Of a stretch of DNA of 64,000 nt, positions 28,411-39,069 are shown piece by piece. Within the stretch, counting starts at the first letter, position 1. Each line of letters begins with the position of its first letter. Position numbers and translations under genes: made by a program. The stretch is from Acetivibrio saccincola (GTDB taxonomy: Bacteria; Bacillota; Clostridia; Acetivibrionales; Acetivibrionaceae): the NCBI RefSeq assembly GCF_002844395.1, contig NZ_CP025197.1, positions 2,542,001 through 2,606,000 of the forward strand. The letters run 5' to 3'. A model generated the notes under the pieces. That model saw only the letters and a program-made list of their open reading frames with translations, ran no database searches and was not told the origin of the DNA.

Positions 28411-29093
28411 ATGTAATTTAAACCTTTAGGACAAACTTTTATACATATCCCGCATACAGAACCCCTTCCTATATGCTTGAATTTTTCCTTCATATAATCA
28501 CTACATGCCTTAGCATCAATAATCAAACTTCTCTCACAGCCTTCTTCCCACAAAGCACCGGTAATTGCCATGGCAGGACAGTTTACCACACACTCTTTGC
28601 AAGAGCCACAGAGGGGTTTTTGTATGTTATTTACAGCAGGTACACTAATGTCTGTCAAAATAGTCCCAAGCCTTACCCTTGGTCCATATTGATTACTTAT
28701 AAAAAGACCGCTTTTCCCAATCCATCCAAGCCCCGCCATTACCGCAGCTGTTTTGTGAGGAAAAATCCCCGAATACGCATCCTCCACATCGTTGACTGTC
28801 TGGGATGCAGGTACACCCAGGGCTTTATATCCCCTATCCTGTATAAAAAGCTGACCTTTAAGGGTTATTTGATCTATTAGTGTATTTACCGTCCTGTAGT
28901 GGTGAAAATAAGTATACGTAGGCTTATCCTCTATCTGTTCTATTATAAAGTCCGACAGCCTCACACCTATTGTAATGGCATATTTTAACTTTTTTAAATT
29001 TTCCGGAAGCTTTTTTTCCACATTTGAAAAGCCTACAAAACTTGCCCCCCACTCTATTAACTTGTTGCCAAGCTCTTTATGAAACTCCAACAA
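28407..29093 (-). CDS. QueG-like 4Fe-4S double-cluster protein
   Basis: The 228-residue protein resembles epoxyqueuosine reductase (QueG) and reductive-dehalogenase-type proteins. It has the central segment GLGWIGKSGLFI and two [4Fe-4S] sets, CGSCKECVVNCP near residue 163 and CGICIKVCPKG at the C-terminus. It lacks the HEAT-like C-terminal domain of true QueG (about 380 residues), so queuosine synthesis is not certain. The short form is frequent in clostridia. It starts with TTG after GAGGTGG. Confidence 0.75.
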   Translation of the reverse strand: MLEFHKELGNKLIEWGASFVGFSNVEKKLPENLKKLKYAITIGVRLSDFIIEQIEDKPTYTYFHHYRTVNTLIDQITLKGQLFIQDRGYKALGVPASQTVNDVEDAYSGIFPHKTAAVMAGLGWIGKSGLFISNQYGPRVRLGTILTDISVPAVNNIQKPLCGSCKECVVNCPAMAITGALWEEGCERSLIIDAKACSDYMKEKFKHIGRGSVCGICIKVCPKGLNYI

Positions 29094-29297
29094 GTACCAC
29101 CTCTTTTATTATATAGCATAATTAAACTAAAAACATAATAACATATTTAAATTTATATTTCCATTTTCGTATAAAATAAAAGTGCTATAAAAAGTAACAG
29201 GAAATATGTTATAATACACATTATACTCATATAAATTTATAGCTGAAAAAATACTGTAAATATATGTTTTTGCTAATTTTGAAAGGAGCGTACATTT

Positions 29298-29834
29298 ATG
29301 TCTATAGCTAGCAACAGGGAACTTGCTGAAAATAAACTCATTCTTCTTTACATACTTGATAAATTAAATATGCCTGTAAGCAATCTCCAACTTACTAAAA
29401 TAGTCATGGAAAACAAACTTATGAACTACTTTATATTCCAGCAATTTTTAGATGAATTGTGCAGTCTTAAATTTATATCCCCAAAAATCACAGATAACAA
29501 AACATATTATACCATTACACCTTCCGGAAAGCAAGCTTTGGACTATTTTGTAAATCACATACCAAAAGGTATAAAATTAATTATTAATAATTATATTAGT
29601 AACGTGCGTAAAAATATACGCAACGAAACATTTATTAAGGCAGATTTTACCCCTGAAAATGAAAATGAATTTACTGTAACCTGCCAAATCCGGGAGGATA
29701 CTTTCAGCCTTATAGATTTAAAAATATCAGTGGGAACAAAAAGTGATGCCAAAGATATTTGCAAAAACTGGCAAAAACACTCCCAGACAATATATAGTGA
29801 AATAATAGAAAGTCTCATAAAACCCCGGGATTAA
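29298..29834 (+). CDS. DUF4364 winged-helix protein
   Basis: The 178-residue protein begins with a winged-helix domain (ENKLILLYILDKLNMPVSN; later YYTITPSGKQALDYF), then an alpha/beta domain. This matches the DUF4364 family of Firmicutes, presumed transcription regulators of unknown targets. GAAAGGAGCG precedes the ATG. It is the only + strand gene in this stretch. A possible -10 box (TATAAT) lies near 29210. Confidence 0.8.
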   Translation: MSIASNRELAENKLILLYILDKLNMPVSNLQLTKIVMENKLMNYFIFQQFLDELCSLKFISPKITDNKTYYTITPSGKQALDYFVNHIPKGIKLIINNYISNVRKNIRNETFIKADFTPENENEFTVTCQIREDTFSLIDLKISVGTKSDAKDICKNWQKHSQTIYSEIIESLIKPRD

Positions 29835-29850
29835 CTAATATAAAAACCAT

Positions 29851-30144
29851 TCAATGGTTTATATCTATAACTTTGTTTTCTTTTGACTCCCTGTATAAAA
29901 CAAATTTATTCCCTATAACTTGCACAATTTCTGATTTTGTCATCCGCGCAACTTCTTCGCAAATTTCCCGAACCTCTCCCGGGGAATTTTTTAAAACATT
30001 TACTTTAATTAATTCCCTTGCTTCTAACGCATCATTAAACTGCTTTATCATATTATCATTAATACTGCCTTTTCCCACCTGGAATATAGGCTCAATCCTG
30101 TTGGCTAAACCTTTTAAATAACTTCTCTGCTTGCCGGTTAGCAT
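29851..30144 (-). CDS. yhbY: CRM-domain RNA-binding protein YhbY
   Basis: From the ATG at 30144 (AAGGAAGTGG upstream) the product is a single CRM domain: LTGKQRSYLKGLAN at the N-terminus, then FQVGKGSINDNMIKQ and VREICEEVARMTKSEIVQVI. YhbY associates with the large ribosomal subunit precursor. It lies just downstream of obgE, as in many Firmicutes. Confidence 0.92.
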   Translation of the reverse strand: MLTGKQRSYLKGLANRIEPIFQVGKGSINDNMIKQFNDALEARELIKVNVLKNSPGEVREICEEVARMTKSEIVQVIGNKFVLYRESKENKVIDINH

Positions 30145-30185
30145 AAAATCCACTTCCTTTTTTTACTTATTATTTATCTTTCTTA

Positions 30186-31466
<1,281 letters not shown>

Positions 31467-31515
31467 TCAACTCCATATAGCTAATTAGTTATAGTATTTC
31501 TCATATATAAAAATT

Positions 31516-31543
31516 AAATCCCGGTTTAACACCGGGATTTTAA
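31516..31543 (-). terminator. Terminator after rpmA
   Basis: AAATCCCGGT / ACCGGGATTT form a perfect 10-bp stem with a 5-nt loop, followed on the - strand by AATTTTTATA. It separates the ribosomal genes from obgE. Confidence 0.8.
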
Positions 31544-31550
31544 ATTTCTA

Positions 31551-31835
31551 TTATGCTGGTATAACACTTACCTGTTTTCTCTTTTTGCCTAGTCTGGAGA
31601 ACTTAACTTTTCCGTCAGTAAGTGCAAATAGTGTATCATCACTACCTTTGCCAACATTTTCACCTGGATGAATTTTTGTTCCCCGCTGTCTTACCAATAT
31701 ATTACCGGCTTTAACGAACTGTCCGTCTCCTCTTTTTACACCAAGTCTTTTTGCTTCACTGTCACGTCCGTTTTTTGAACTACCTACCCCTTTTTTCTGG
31801 GCAAATAATTGTAAATTTACATTCATCATAATCAT
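31551..31835 (-). CDS. rpmA: Ribosomal protein bL27, with Prp-cleaved N-terminal extension
   Basis: The 94-residue protein begins [16 protein letters not shown]. The segment LQLFAQ is the extension that the cysteine protease Prp removes in Firmicutes so that the mature N-terminus can reach the peptidyl-transferase centre. The body ([20 protein letters not shown]) is standard L27. It lies 3 bases after prp, with GGAGGTG upstream of the start. Confidence 0.98.
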   Translation of the reverse strand: MIMMNVNLQLFAQKKGVGSSKNGRDSEAKRLGVKRGDGQFVKAGNILVRQRGTKIHPGENVGKGSDDTLFALTDGKVKFSRLGKKRKQVSVIPA

Positions 31836-31838
31836 CAG

Positions 31839-32168
31839 TTACACCTCCTTATCTGATACCGAAACGTATTCCCTATATGAAAACTCTATTTGCTTAAATC
31901 CTATCACTGCTGCCTCTAAAATAATATTGGCAATTTTCTTCTTTTCATCAGAAATACCTTCTGGAACTGTACATTCCATATAGCCGTCTTTTTCTACATA
32001 ATTGCATTTCCCCACCATGTTTTTCATGGCCCCCACTGCGGTATATGCTATTGCAGATACTCCAGCGCAAACAATATCACTGCCGTATTCTGAAAAACCG
32101 GCATGACCTTTCACTATAAACCTTTGAATATTGTCCTCTTTGTCCCTCTTTATATTTATTTTAATCAT
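31839..32168 (-). CDS. prp: Ribosomal-processing cysteine protease Prp
   Basis: The 109-residue protein has the catalytic His in GHAGFSEYGSDIVCAGVSA, with the active Cys in VCAGVS. It cleaves the N-terminal extension of L27. It lies between rplU and rpmA, its usual place in Firmicutes. The ribosome-binding site is weak (GGGTTAGAAA). Confidence 0.95.
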   Translation of the reverse strand: MIKINIKRDKEDNIQRFIVKGHAGFSEYGSDIVCAGVSAIAYTAVGAMKNMVGKCNYVEKDGYMECTVPEGISDEKKKIANIILEAAVIGFKQIEFSYREYVSVSDKEV

Positions 32169-32195
32169 TTTCTAACCCATGCATTAATTTAAAGC

Positions 32196-32507
32196 TTATG
32201 CATTAATTTTTTCAATTTTTACTTTTGTATGAGGCTGTCTATGACCTTGCTTTTTCCTGTAGCCTTTTTTAGCTTTAAATTTGAAAACTATTATTTTCTT
32301 GTCTTTGCCATGGGATAGTATCTGACCGGTAACTGTCGCATTCTTCACAAATGGAGCACCAAAATTCATTTTATCCCCGTCTGAAACAGCAAGTACTTTG
32401 TCAAAAGTCACAGATGTTCCTTCTTCTCCAGCCAGTCTGTCTAAAAAAACCACATCTCCTTCTTGAACTTTGTACTGCTTTCCGCCGTTTTCTATTATAG
32501 CATACAT
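32196..32507 (-). CDS. rplU: Ribosomal protein bL21
   Basis: The 103-residue protein begins [18 protein letters not shown] and ends [19 protein letters not shown], standard for L21 of the large subunit. GGGAGGTG precedes the ATG. It is first of rplU-prp-rpmA and is preceded by an L21 leader. Confidence 0.98.
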   Translation of the reverse strand: MYAIIENGGKQYKVQEGDVVFLDRLAGEEGTSVTFDKVLAVSDGDKMNFGAPFVKNATVTGQILSHGKDKKIIVFKFKAKKGYRKKQGHRQPHTKVKIEKINA

Positions 32508-32597
32508 AAAAACACCTCCCTATCCTCCAGTCTCGCCGATAAAAGGTAGCAGTTAAAAACATTGCTCTGCGTTTTGAAACCTTTTTCGCACGGTCAC
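32508..32597 (-). ncRNA. L21 ribosomal protein leader
   Basis: The transcribed stretch upstream of rplU contains the segments GACCGTGCGAAAAAGGTTT, GCAGAGCAATG, CTGCTACCTTTT and CGAGACTGGAGG. These agree with my recollection of the L21 leader of Firmicutes, which represses L21 synthesis when free L21 binds it. It begins a few bases after the promoter at 32604-32632. Confidence 0.65.
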
Positions 32598-32603
32598 CAT
32601 TGC

Positions 32604-32632
32604 ATTTTAACACAACCGGATGACTATGTCAA
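32604..32632 (-). promoter_or_regulatory. Sigma-A promoter of rplU-prp-rpmA
   Basis: A perfect TTGACA (complement of 32627-32632) and TAAAAT (complement of 32604-32609) are 17 bases apart. The -35 box overlaps the last codons and stop of the upstream RNase G gene. Confidence 0.8.
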
Positions 32633-34119
32633 TAAGTTATCCGGGTCAATTTCTTTTATAAATATATCTTCATGCTTCACATCCTCTGAAGCCTTTATTA
32701 CAATTCTTTTATTAAAGGCATTTTCAATTCTGAAAAGGTTTCCGTCATTTTTACCCAGAAGCACTTCCGCCACTGAAGGATGTACCTCCACCTCAATTGC
32801 AGAGGCTATTGTCTGGGCAAAATACTTTCTTATTTTCTTTTCAACATTCCTTGCAACAGATTCTGATGAAAGAATCTTCCCTCTTCCTTCACAATAAGGG
32901 CAGGGCTGCGTCACAAGTGACTCAAATCCCTCTCTTATATTCTTCCTTGTCATCTCTATAAGTCCTAATTTTGTCATATCAACTACAGTGGTTTTTACTC
33001 TGTCTTTTTTTAATGCTTCCTCTAAAACATTCATTACTTCTGTTTTATGCTCAGGTACACTCATATCTATAAAGTCAATTATAATTATTCCCCCGATATC
33101 CCTAAGCCTTATTTGTTTTGCAATTTCTTTTGCAGCCTCTTTGTTGGTCCTTAAAACAGTTTCTTCAAGATTGTTTACCCCCACATATTTCCCTGTATTT
33201 ACATCAATAACCGTCAGTGCTTCTGTACGTTCAATAATCAAATACCCACCGCATTTAAGCCATATTTTCTTTGCCAGTGCCTTTGAAAGCATTTCATCAA
33301 TACCTAGCTTTCAAATAAATCTATATTTTTATTAAAATACTCAACCCTGAGCTTTAAGGCCGGCGAAATCATTTCAACCCATTCAAGTACTTTATAGTAT
33401 TCCTTTCTGTCATTAATAACAAACCTGTCTATATTCCACGTAAAAATATCTCTTATAGTTCTGTAAATTACATTTACATCCCTGTGAATGCATCGTGGGA
33501 CAGGTCCTGACTGTTCTTTTTGTTTTATTTTATTCCAAAGTTTAACTAAAAAGTTTATGTCATTTTTAAAGTCTTCTTCCCTTTTTCCTTCTGAAACTGT
33601 CCGTACAATAAGCCCCATATTCTTAGGCTTTATTTTTTCAGCTATTTTTCTGAGTTTTGCCCTTTCTTCTTCATCTTCTATCCTTCTGGAAATACCTATA
33701 TAGTCTGCATTAGGAAGCAACACCAGCTGCCTTCCCGGAAGGGTTATATGTGTTGTAACCCTAGGACCTTTTGTGCTTATAGGCTCCTTTTTAACCTGTA
33801 CTGTTATTTCCTGCCCTGGTCTTAGTATATCTTCAATGTTGCAATTCTTCACATCACCGTAAAACTCTTCATCATCCTCACTAAATTCTTTTTGTGGGAT
33901 TGCGTCCCTAACATATAAAAAGGCATTTTTCTCGTAGCCAATATCTATAAAAGCAGCCTGCATTCCAGGTAAAACACTGCTTACTCTTCCTCTGTAAATG
34001 TTGCCTACCAATCTTTCGCAGTCATTCCGCTCAATAAATATTTCCACCAATTCCCTATCCTCTAAAAGAGCAACCCTTCTCTCATTCAATCCCACATCCA
34101 CTATAATTTCACTAACCAT
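32624..34119 (-). pseudogene. rng: Ribonuclease G/E family protein, split by a frameshift
   Basis: The first half (33304-34119, from the ATG after AGGTGG) carries the S1 domain (ERLVGNIYRGRVSSVLPGMQ, given in part) and the first RNase H-like part, and stops after NIDLFES. The second half (32624-33292 and upstream in frame) continues GIDEMLSKALAKKIWLKCGG. It contains the catalytic DVNTGKYVG and IIIDFIDM and the zinc-link CPYCEGRG. The break is AGCTAGGTATT at about 33308; one extra base there restores one protein of about 499 residues. The gene is expected intact in this conserved cluster, so a sequencing error is possible. Confidence 0.85.
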
Positions 34120-34141
34120 TTTTGACCACCTCATATTGCAA

Positions 34142-34963
34142 TTATTCATCTAATGGATTTATAAGCTTGCCTTTACTACCTGTAAAAAGACCAGTCCGAT
34201 GTATTTTTATAATATCAAAATCACTATTTAAAATTTCATTCAGTGCTTCTACCAAAAGCACCGGTTTTAAATTTCCAGGGCTTCCTGCACTAAGCAGTGT
34301 TGAAAAACAAAAAATATTGTTTTTAGAGCTTTTGTGATTTATATAATCTTCATAATTGACCTCAATATATTTTAAAATCCAGGTGTTTTTACACAAAAGA
34401 TTATCCGGATACTCTTCCCTTTTAATTTCTTTATCTGTTCTTCCAGTAAATATTTTAGTATCTGTTATTTTGATGTCAATATCATAAATCATCGGTTTTA
34501 TATCAACATCTTTAATTTTTCTTTTGGTTTGTTTTTTTACAACTATCTCTTTTAGCTGCATAAATTTTTCTATTAAATCCCTGGCCTCTTGATAATTAAG
34601 CTCTGAGGCAACTAAAATTTTATATGATGCAGCAACAACAGAGGCCATAATATTTTCTTTTGTCTTTCTTTCTTTTGCATCTATAAGGACTATTCCTTCA
34701 GGAAGACAGCTATTTAGCCTGTCAATAAACTCTTGAGGGTTTAAAGGTTCTTCAATTTCTAAGTCTAAATACTCCGCCTCACTTGTCACCCCTACTGATA
34801 AGGGCAAGCCGAAAACCAACTGGGGGTGAGGGTTAAAACCTTTTGAATAAAGTACCGGAATACCGGATCTTCTTAAAGCTCTTTCAAACACTTTCATCAA
34901 ATCCAGATGGGAAATATATTTAACTTCCTCACCGCGTATAAATTTTGCCCTAATGCAGTTCAT
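34142..34963 (-). CDS. Radical-SAM-associated DUF2344 protein
   Basis: From the ATG at 34963 (GGAGGT upstream, overlapping the previous gene by 14 bases) the product is about 273 residues. It contains KYISHLDLMKVFERALRRSG and SKGFNPHPQLVFGLPLSVG, hallmarks of the TIGR03936/DUF2344 family. This family is nearly always next to, or fused to, the B12-binding radical SAM gene upstream. Its biochemical role is unknown, though linkage to L21/L27 and RNase G suggests RNA or ribosome modification (inference). Confidence 0.9.
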   Translation of the reverse strand: MNCIRAKFIRGEEVKYISHLDLMKVFERALRRSGIPVLYSKGFNPHPQLVFGLPLSVGVTSEAEYLDLEIEEPLNPQEFIDRLNSCLPEGIVLIDAKERKTKENIMASVVAASYKILVASELNYQEARDLIEKFMQLKEIVVKKQTKRKIKDVDIKPMIYDIDIKITDTKIFTGRTDKEIKREEYPDNLLCKNTWILKYIEVNYEDYINHKSSKNNIFCFSTLLSAGSPGNLKPVLLVEALNEILNSDFDIIKIHRTGLFTGSKGKLINPLDE

Positions 34964-36797
34964 TGCAAATACCTCCATCAAAAACCAAAGCCCCGCACCC
35001 TGTACATTTAACCCTGCAGTTAGGAGTGATCACTTCAAAGTAGGCTTTTTCATTTTCTCTTTTTAAAAACTTTTTTGTCACACCCACATCTATGTGATCC
35101 CATGGGAAAATCTCATCAAAAGTCCTTTTTCTGTTTGCATAAAAATGGGGATCTATACCGCATTGGTCAAAAGCTTCAATCCAGCTGTCAAATTTAAAAT
35201 GTTCCCCCCAGCTGTCAAATTTACACCCTTTTTTAAATGCAGCATAAAGTACTTTTCCAAGCCTTCTGTCCCCTCTTGCCAATACAGCTTCTAAAAAGCT
35301 TATATACGGGTCATGCCAGCTGTATTTTATATACTTACCCTTTAACTTTTCCATTAAGTACTGTTGCTTTTCCTTTAGTGTTTCAATACTGTCCTGTGCC
35401 TCCCATTGAAAAGGTGTAAAAGGTTTAGGTACAAAGGATGATGTACTTACATTTACACTAAGTCCCTTTCCTCTTTTATCTTTTGGCGTTTTCATGTAAA
35501 CATCCACAACTTTTTTAGAAAGCTCGGCTATACCGTCTATGTCCTCCATCGTCTCTGTAGGAAGACCTATCATAAAGTACAGCTTCACGGTGCTCCATCC
35601 CCCTGCAAAAGCAATGGCTGCAGAGTTTAACAAATCCTCTTCCGTTACCCCTTTATTAATTACATCTCTAAGCCTTTGGCTTCCTGCTTCAGGAGCAAAT
35701 GTCAGCCCGCTTTTTCTTACCTTTTGAGCCTTTTCCATAAGCTCCATTGAAAAAGAATCCACCCTCAGGGACGGAAGGGAAAGATTGACTTTTTTGGGCT
35801 CCATTTTATCCATCAAGCCTGTACATAAATCCCTTAAATGAGAATAATCACTGGTACTTAAAGATACCAGGGAAATTTCCTCATATCCGGTACTCTCCTG
35901 AAGTTTTTCCGCCAGTTCCAATAATTTACCTGAAGTTCTCTCCCTTACAGGTCTGTAGATATAGCCCGCCTGGCAAAACCTGCATCCTCTTATGCATCCT
36001 CTAAATAATTCCAGCATTATCCTGTCGTGGACTATATCGGTAAAAGGAACAATTATTTTATCCGGAAAGGAAACCTTGTCCAGATCTTTTATTATCCTTT
36101 TTTTTATTTTTTCAGGGTACCTGTCTGCCTTGGGGCTAATTGCTCTTATAGTGCCGTCATCATTATACTCCACATTATAAAACCCAGGTACATATATTCC
36201 CTCTATATTAGCAATCATCTCTAAAAAGCTTTCTTTACTCTCCCCGGAACCCTTCCAGTTTACATAAGCATCCATAACTTCATTTATAACTTCTTCACCT
36301 TCGCCTAACATAAAAAAATCTATAAAATCTGCCAAAGGTTCGGCATTGTAGGCACAAGGTCCTCCGGCACACACAAAAGGATGCTCCTTAGTCCTCTCAC
36401 TTTTAAGTACAGGTATTCCTGAAAGATCCAGCATGTTTATGACGTTTGTATAACTCATTTCATATTGGAGAGTAAAACCAATGAAATCAAAAGAATTCAC
36501 TGATGAATGAGTTTCAAGGGTAAAAAGGGGAATATTACTTTCCCTCATTTTTTGCTCCATATCAACCCATGGGGCAAAAACCCTTTCGCAAAATGTATCC
36601 TTCCTCTCATTTAAGACATGGTAAAGTATCCGCATGCCTAAATGAGACATGCCAATTTCATAAACATCAGGAAAGCAAAAGGCAAACCTGATTGATACAT
36701 TATCTAAATCTTTGTAAACGCTATTCCACTCATTCCCTGTATATCTTGATGGTTTTTCAACGCTTTGTAATATTTTATCACTGATTTTTACTTTCAA
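34950..36797 (-). CDS. B12-binding-domain radical SAM protein (TIGR03960 type)
   Basis: The 615-residue protein has an N-terminal cobalamin-type domain (about 1-230), then the radical SAM motif CIRGCRFC near residue 267 that binds the [4Fe-4S] cluster. Other segments include LSLPSLRVDSF and GLTFAPEAGSQRLR. The C-terminus carries extra cysteines (CRVKCTGCG). It overlaps the DUF2344 gene. Targets are unknown; the pair is conserved across clostridia. Confidence 0.93.
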   Translation of the reverse strand: MKVKISDKILQSVEKPSRYTGNEWNSVYKDLDNVSIRFAFCFPDVYEIGMSHLGMRILYHVLNERKDTFCERVFAPWVDMEQKMRESNIPLFTLETHSSVNSFDFIGFTLQYEMSYTNVINMLDLSGIPVLKSERTKEHPFVCAGGPCAYNAEPLADFIDFFMLGEGEEVINEVMDAYVNWKGSGESKESFLEMIANIEGIYVPGFYNVEYNDDGTIRAISPKADRYPEKIKKRIIKDLDKVSFPDKIIVPFTDIVHDRIMLELFRGCIRGCRFCQAGYIYRPVRERTSGKLLELAEKLQESTGYEEISLVSLSTSDYSHLRDLCTGLMDKMEPKKVNLSLPSLRVDSFSMELMEKAQKVRKSGLTFAPEAGSQRLRDVINKGVTEEDLLNSAAIAFAGGWSTVKLYFMIGLPTETMEDIDGIAELSKKVVDVYMKTPKDKRGKGLSVNVSTSSFVPKPFTPFQWEAQDSIETLKEKQQYLMEKLKGKYIKYSWHDPYISFLEAVLARGDRRLGKVLYAAFKKGCKFDSWGEHFKFDSWIEAFDQCGIDPHFYANRKRTFDEIFPWDHIDVGVTKKFLKRENEKAYFEVITPNCRVKCTGCGALVFDGGICNELH

Positions 36798-37001
36798 ATA
36801 AACCTCCTGTATTTAAAAAAATTTTATAAACTATTGTATGCAAATCTTTATATTGATTTTTTTATTTTCTTAAAATCAATTTTATCTATAAAATACAAAA
36901 ATACATTAAAATCCACTATTTTTAAAACTTTTATAACATATATATTATGATAACTAAAATAATATTATTTATCAATACCAACTACATATATAATTTATAC
37001 T

Positions 37002-38078
37002 TTATTCTATTTCCAGGCTTCCATTGGTGGGAAAAACCTGCACCCATGTCTGCCCCGGATTAAGTAAAATCCTGTTTCCCTCTTTGTCAAAATACTGGGT
37101 TTTTTCCGTCCTGCCTGGTTTTGACCATGTTATTTCAATGTATTTTCCATTTGTTATATAGTAACCGCTCCCGCTGCCAACGGTATCCACTTCCTGCCTT
37201 CCGGCATCGTCACCTTGTATGGGGTAATTTCTAACCAGCTGGATAATAATGTTTTTAGCAAAAAGCTGTTCTTCCGTTACCCTTTCCATATGCGGTTCAT
37301 CTTTCCTGAATCTGAAATAAACTCCCTTTTTCTCATCATATTCATAACCGGCTGACATTACCCAAGAATATTTTAAATTGATTTTCTCTGCCTTTTTACC
37401 ATTTTCCAATAAAACAGGTTCATCAGAGTATGAAAACACATGCTCTTTGTCTGTGGTAGTCCTAAATCCCACTTTTTCTACATAGTTTTTGATCTTTTCC
37501 ATGGATGTGTAGCTGTCCTGCCAATTGTACGGGTCATCTGTTATGTCCCAAAAGACCCCCCATACTCCGTTTATATTGTTAATGCCAAATTTAGAAATAT
37601 CTCTTTGAGCCATAGGACTCCAGCCAATGTGGACATAAATAGCATCATGTTCCATGGTATAGTCTAAAAAATAATGCCTGGAACTTCTGACAGGTCCGAT
37701 CATAGAAGGCTCCTGATCCCAAAAAACAGGCATAAACCTGGTTTCCCCGCCTTCAACTATTATTTCATAGACAACCTGGGCTAAATGGAGTCCGCCCTGG
37801 GGCAAAACCCTAGGACCTGCATTGTCTATCATAACTGCATATGGTCTTGTCCCTTTAGAAGGAATTTTGAAATATTTAAGTGCTAAATCCTCCTCTTCTT
37901 TCGGCTCTTCCTCTATAATTTCTTCTTCTAAATTTTCTTCTACAACTAAAGGGGTTGGTGTTTCATCATTTGTAACTTCTAAATCCGGCTCTTCGGCGCT
38001 TTTGCAAGCAAATAAAAATAATAATAAAAGCAAAAAAGAAATTAAAATTTTCTTTTTTATAAATGATAATTCCCTCAC
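37002..38078 (-). CDS. DUF3048 lipoprotein (YerB-like)
   Basis: The 358-residue lipoprotein has lipobox LFAC near residue 25 and an acidic linker (EEEIIEEEPKEEED). The two DUF3048 lobes follow (RPYAVMIDNAGPRVLPQGGL; later IGPVRSSRHYFLDY). The family is attached to the outer face of the membrane and has no proven function. The 36798-37001 stretch upstream is AT-rich and empty. Confidence 0.9.
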   Translation of the reverse strand: MRELSFIKKKILISFLLLLLFLFACKSAEEPDLEVTNDETPTPLVVEENLEEEIIEEEPKEEEDLALKYFKIPSKGTRPYAVMIDNAGPRVLPQGGLHLAQVVYEIIVEGGETRFMPVFWDQEPSMIGPVRSSRHYFLDYTMEHDAIYVHIGWSPMAQRDISKFGINNINGVWGVFWDITDDPYNWQDSYTSMEKIKNYVEKVGFRTTTDKEHVFSYSDEPVLLENGKKAEKINLKYSWVMSAGYEYDEKKGVYFRFRKDEPHMERVTEEQLFAKNIIIQLVRNYPIQGDDAGRQEVDTVGSGSGYYITNGKYIEITWSKPGRTEKTQYFDKEGNRILLNPGQTWVQVFPTNGSLEIE

Positions 38079-38157
38079 ACAAACACCCCGCTATTTTATT
38101 ATATAAACATATATGAACATAAACTTTACATTTAAATTTTATAAGATAAAAGAGTTC

Positions 38158-38178
38158 AAGGGGGATACTCCCCCCCTT
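38158..38178 (-). terminator. Possible terminator after DUF1292 gene
   Basis: AAGGGGG / CCCCCTT can pair around a short loop, between the DUF1292 stop and the DUF3048 gene. The T-run on the - strand is weak. Confidence 0.4.
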
Positions 38179-38185
38179 TTATTTT

Positions 38186-38476
38186 TTAATTATCCAAAAT
38201 TTCAAATTCTTCCTCCATTCTGACTTTAAAGTGTTCAAAAACAGCATCTAATTCATCATCATCGTCAATTGTCAAAAGACTGTCATCTCCGTCTTTACCA
38301 TGGTCAATTTTTAATATTACAACTTCCGCCACACCGGTTCCATCATCTTCTTCTCCATAAGGTAAAAGAACAACATATTCGCTTCCATTAAACTCAAAGG
38401 TGTCTAAACATTCAAATTCCACTTCTTCTCCATTTTCATCTACCAAAACCACCAAATCATCTCTTTCTTCTGTCAT
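38186..38476 (-). CDS. DUF1292 protein
   Basis: The ATG at 38476 is preferred because GGAGGT lies seven bases upstream. The product is a small, very acidic protein (DDLVVLVDENGEEVEFECLD; YVVLLPYGEEDDG) typical of the DUF1292 (YrzB-like) family. That family usually follows ruvX. Function unknown. Confidence 0.88.
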   Translation of the reverse strand: MTEERDDLVVLVDENGEEVEFECLDTFEFNGSEYVVLLPYGEEDDGTGVAEVVILKIDHGKDGDDSLLTIDDDDELDAVFEHFKVRMEEEFEILDN

Positions 38477-38621
38477 TGTAATTACCTCCATCTCTTTGTT
38501 AATTAAGCATAAATTGTATTAGATAATCTACAGGTTTAATCAGTATATTAATTATTATTTTCCAACAAAACCTATAGATATTCACCTGAATTCACTTAAA
38601 GCACATTTTAACAAAAAAAAT

Positions 38622-39044
38622 TCACCCTCTTGCCTGACTGTCTAAATACCCTTGGAGAATATATACAGCTGCAATTTGATCCACCAGCTTTTTTTTATTA
38701 TTTTTTTTAACTCCTATCTCCCGCATAGCTCTATTAGCAGCTACAGTTGTTAGCCTTTCATCCCACAGAATAACTTCTATTCCTTCAATGCTTTCCTCCA
38801 GAAGCCGGGCAAATTCTATAGTTTTTTCACCTCTAGGTCCTACCGTACCATTCATGTTTTTAGGAAACCCAAGGACAATCTTATTTACTTTATATTCTTC
38901 AACCAGCTCAGAAATCCTTTTTAAAGGTTCCTCAATTCCACGGCTCCATTTAATGGTTTCAATGCCCTGGGCTGTATACATAAGGGCATCGCTAATTGCA
39001 ATTCCTATCCTGCTGTCACCATAGTCAATTCCCATTATTCTCAT
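38622..39044 (-). CDS. ruvX: RuvX/YqgF RNase H-fold nuclease
   Basis: The 140-residue protein has IMGIDYGDSRIG at the N-terminus, IVLGFPKNMNGTVGPR in the middle, WDERLTTVAANRAM and VDQIAAVYIL. These acidic residues form the RNase H-fold site. The family processes the 16S rRNA 5' end and may resolve junctions. GGAGG precedes the start. It lies 25 bases downstream of an aldo/keto reductase gene that interrupts the usual ireB-ruvX order. Confidence 0.95.
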   Translation of the reverse strand: MRIMGIDYGDSRIGIAISDALMYTAQGIETIKWSRGIEEPLKRISELVEEYKVNKIVLGFPKNMNGTVGPRGEKTIEFARLLEESIEGIEVILWDERLTTVAANRAMREIGVKKNNKKKLVDQIAAVYILQGYLDSQARG

Positions 39045-39069
39045 GTTTTATTCCTCCACATTGCCCTTT

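Noticed and set aside
32401-32613. Arg/Lys-rich - strand frame of 70 codons over the rplU start
   Set aside because: It overlaps the L21 leader and rplU in another frame and its composition reflects RNA structure, not a protein.
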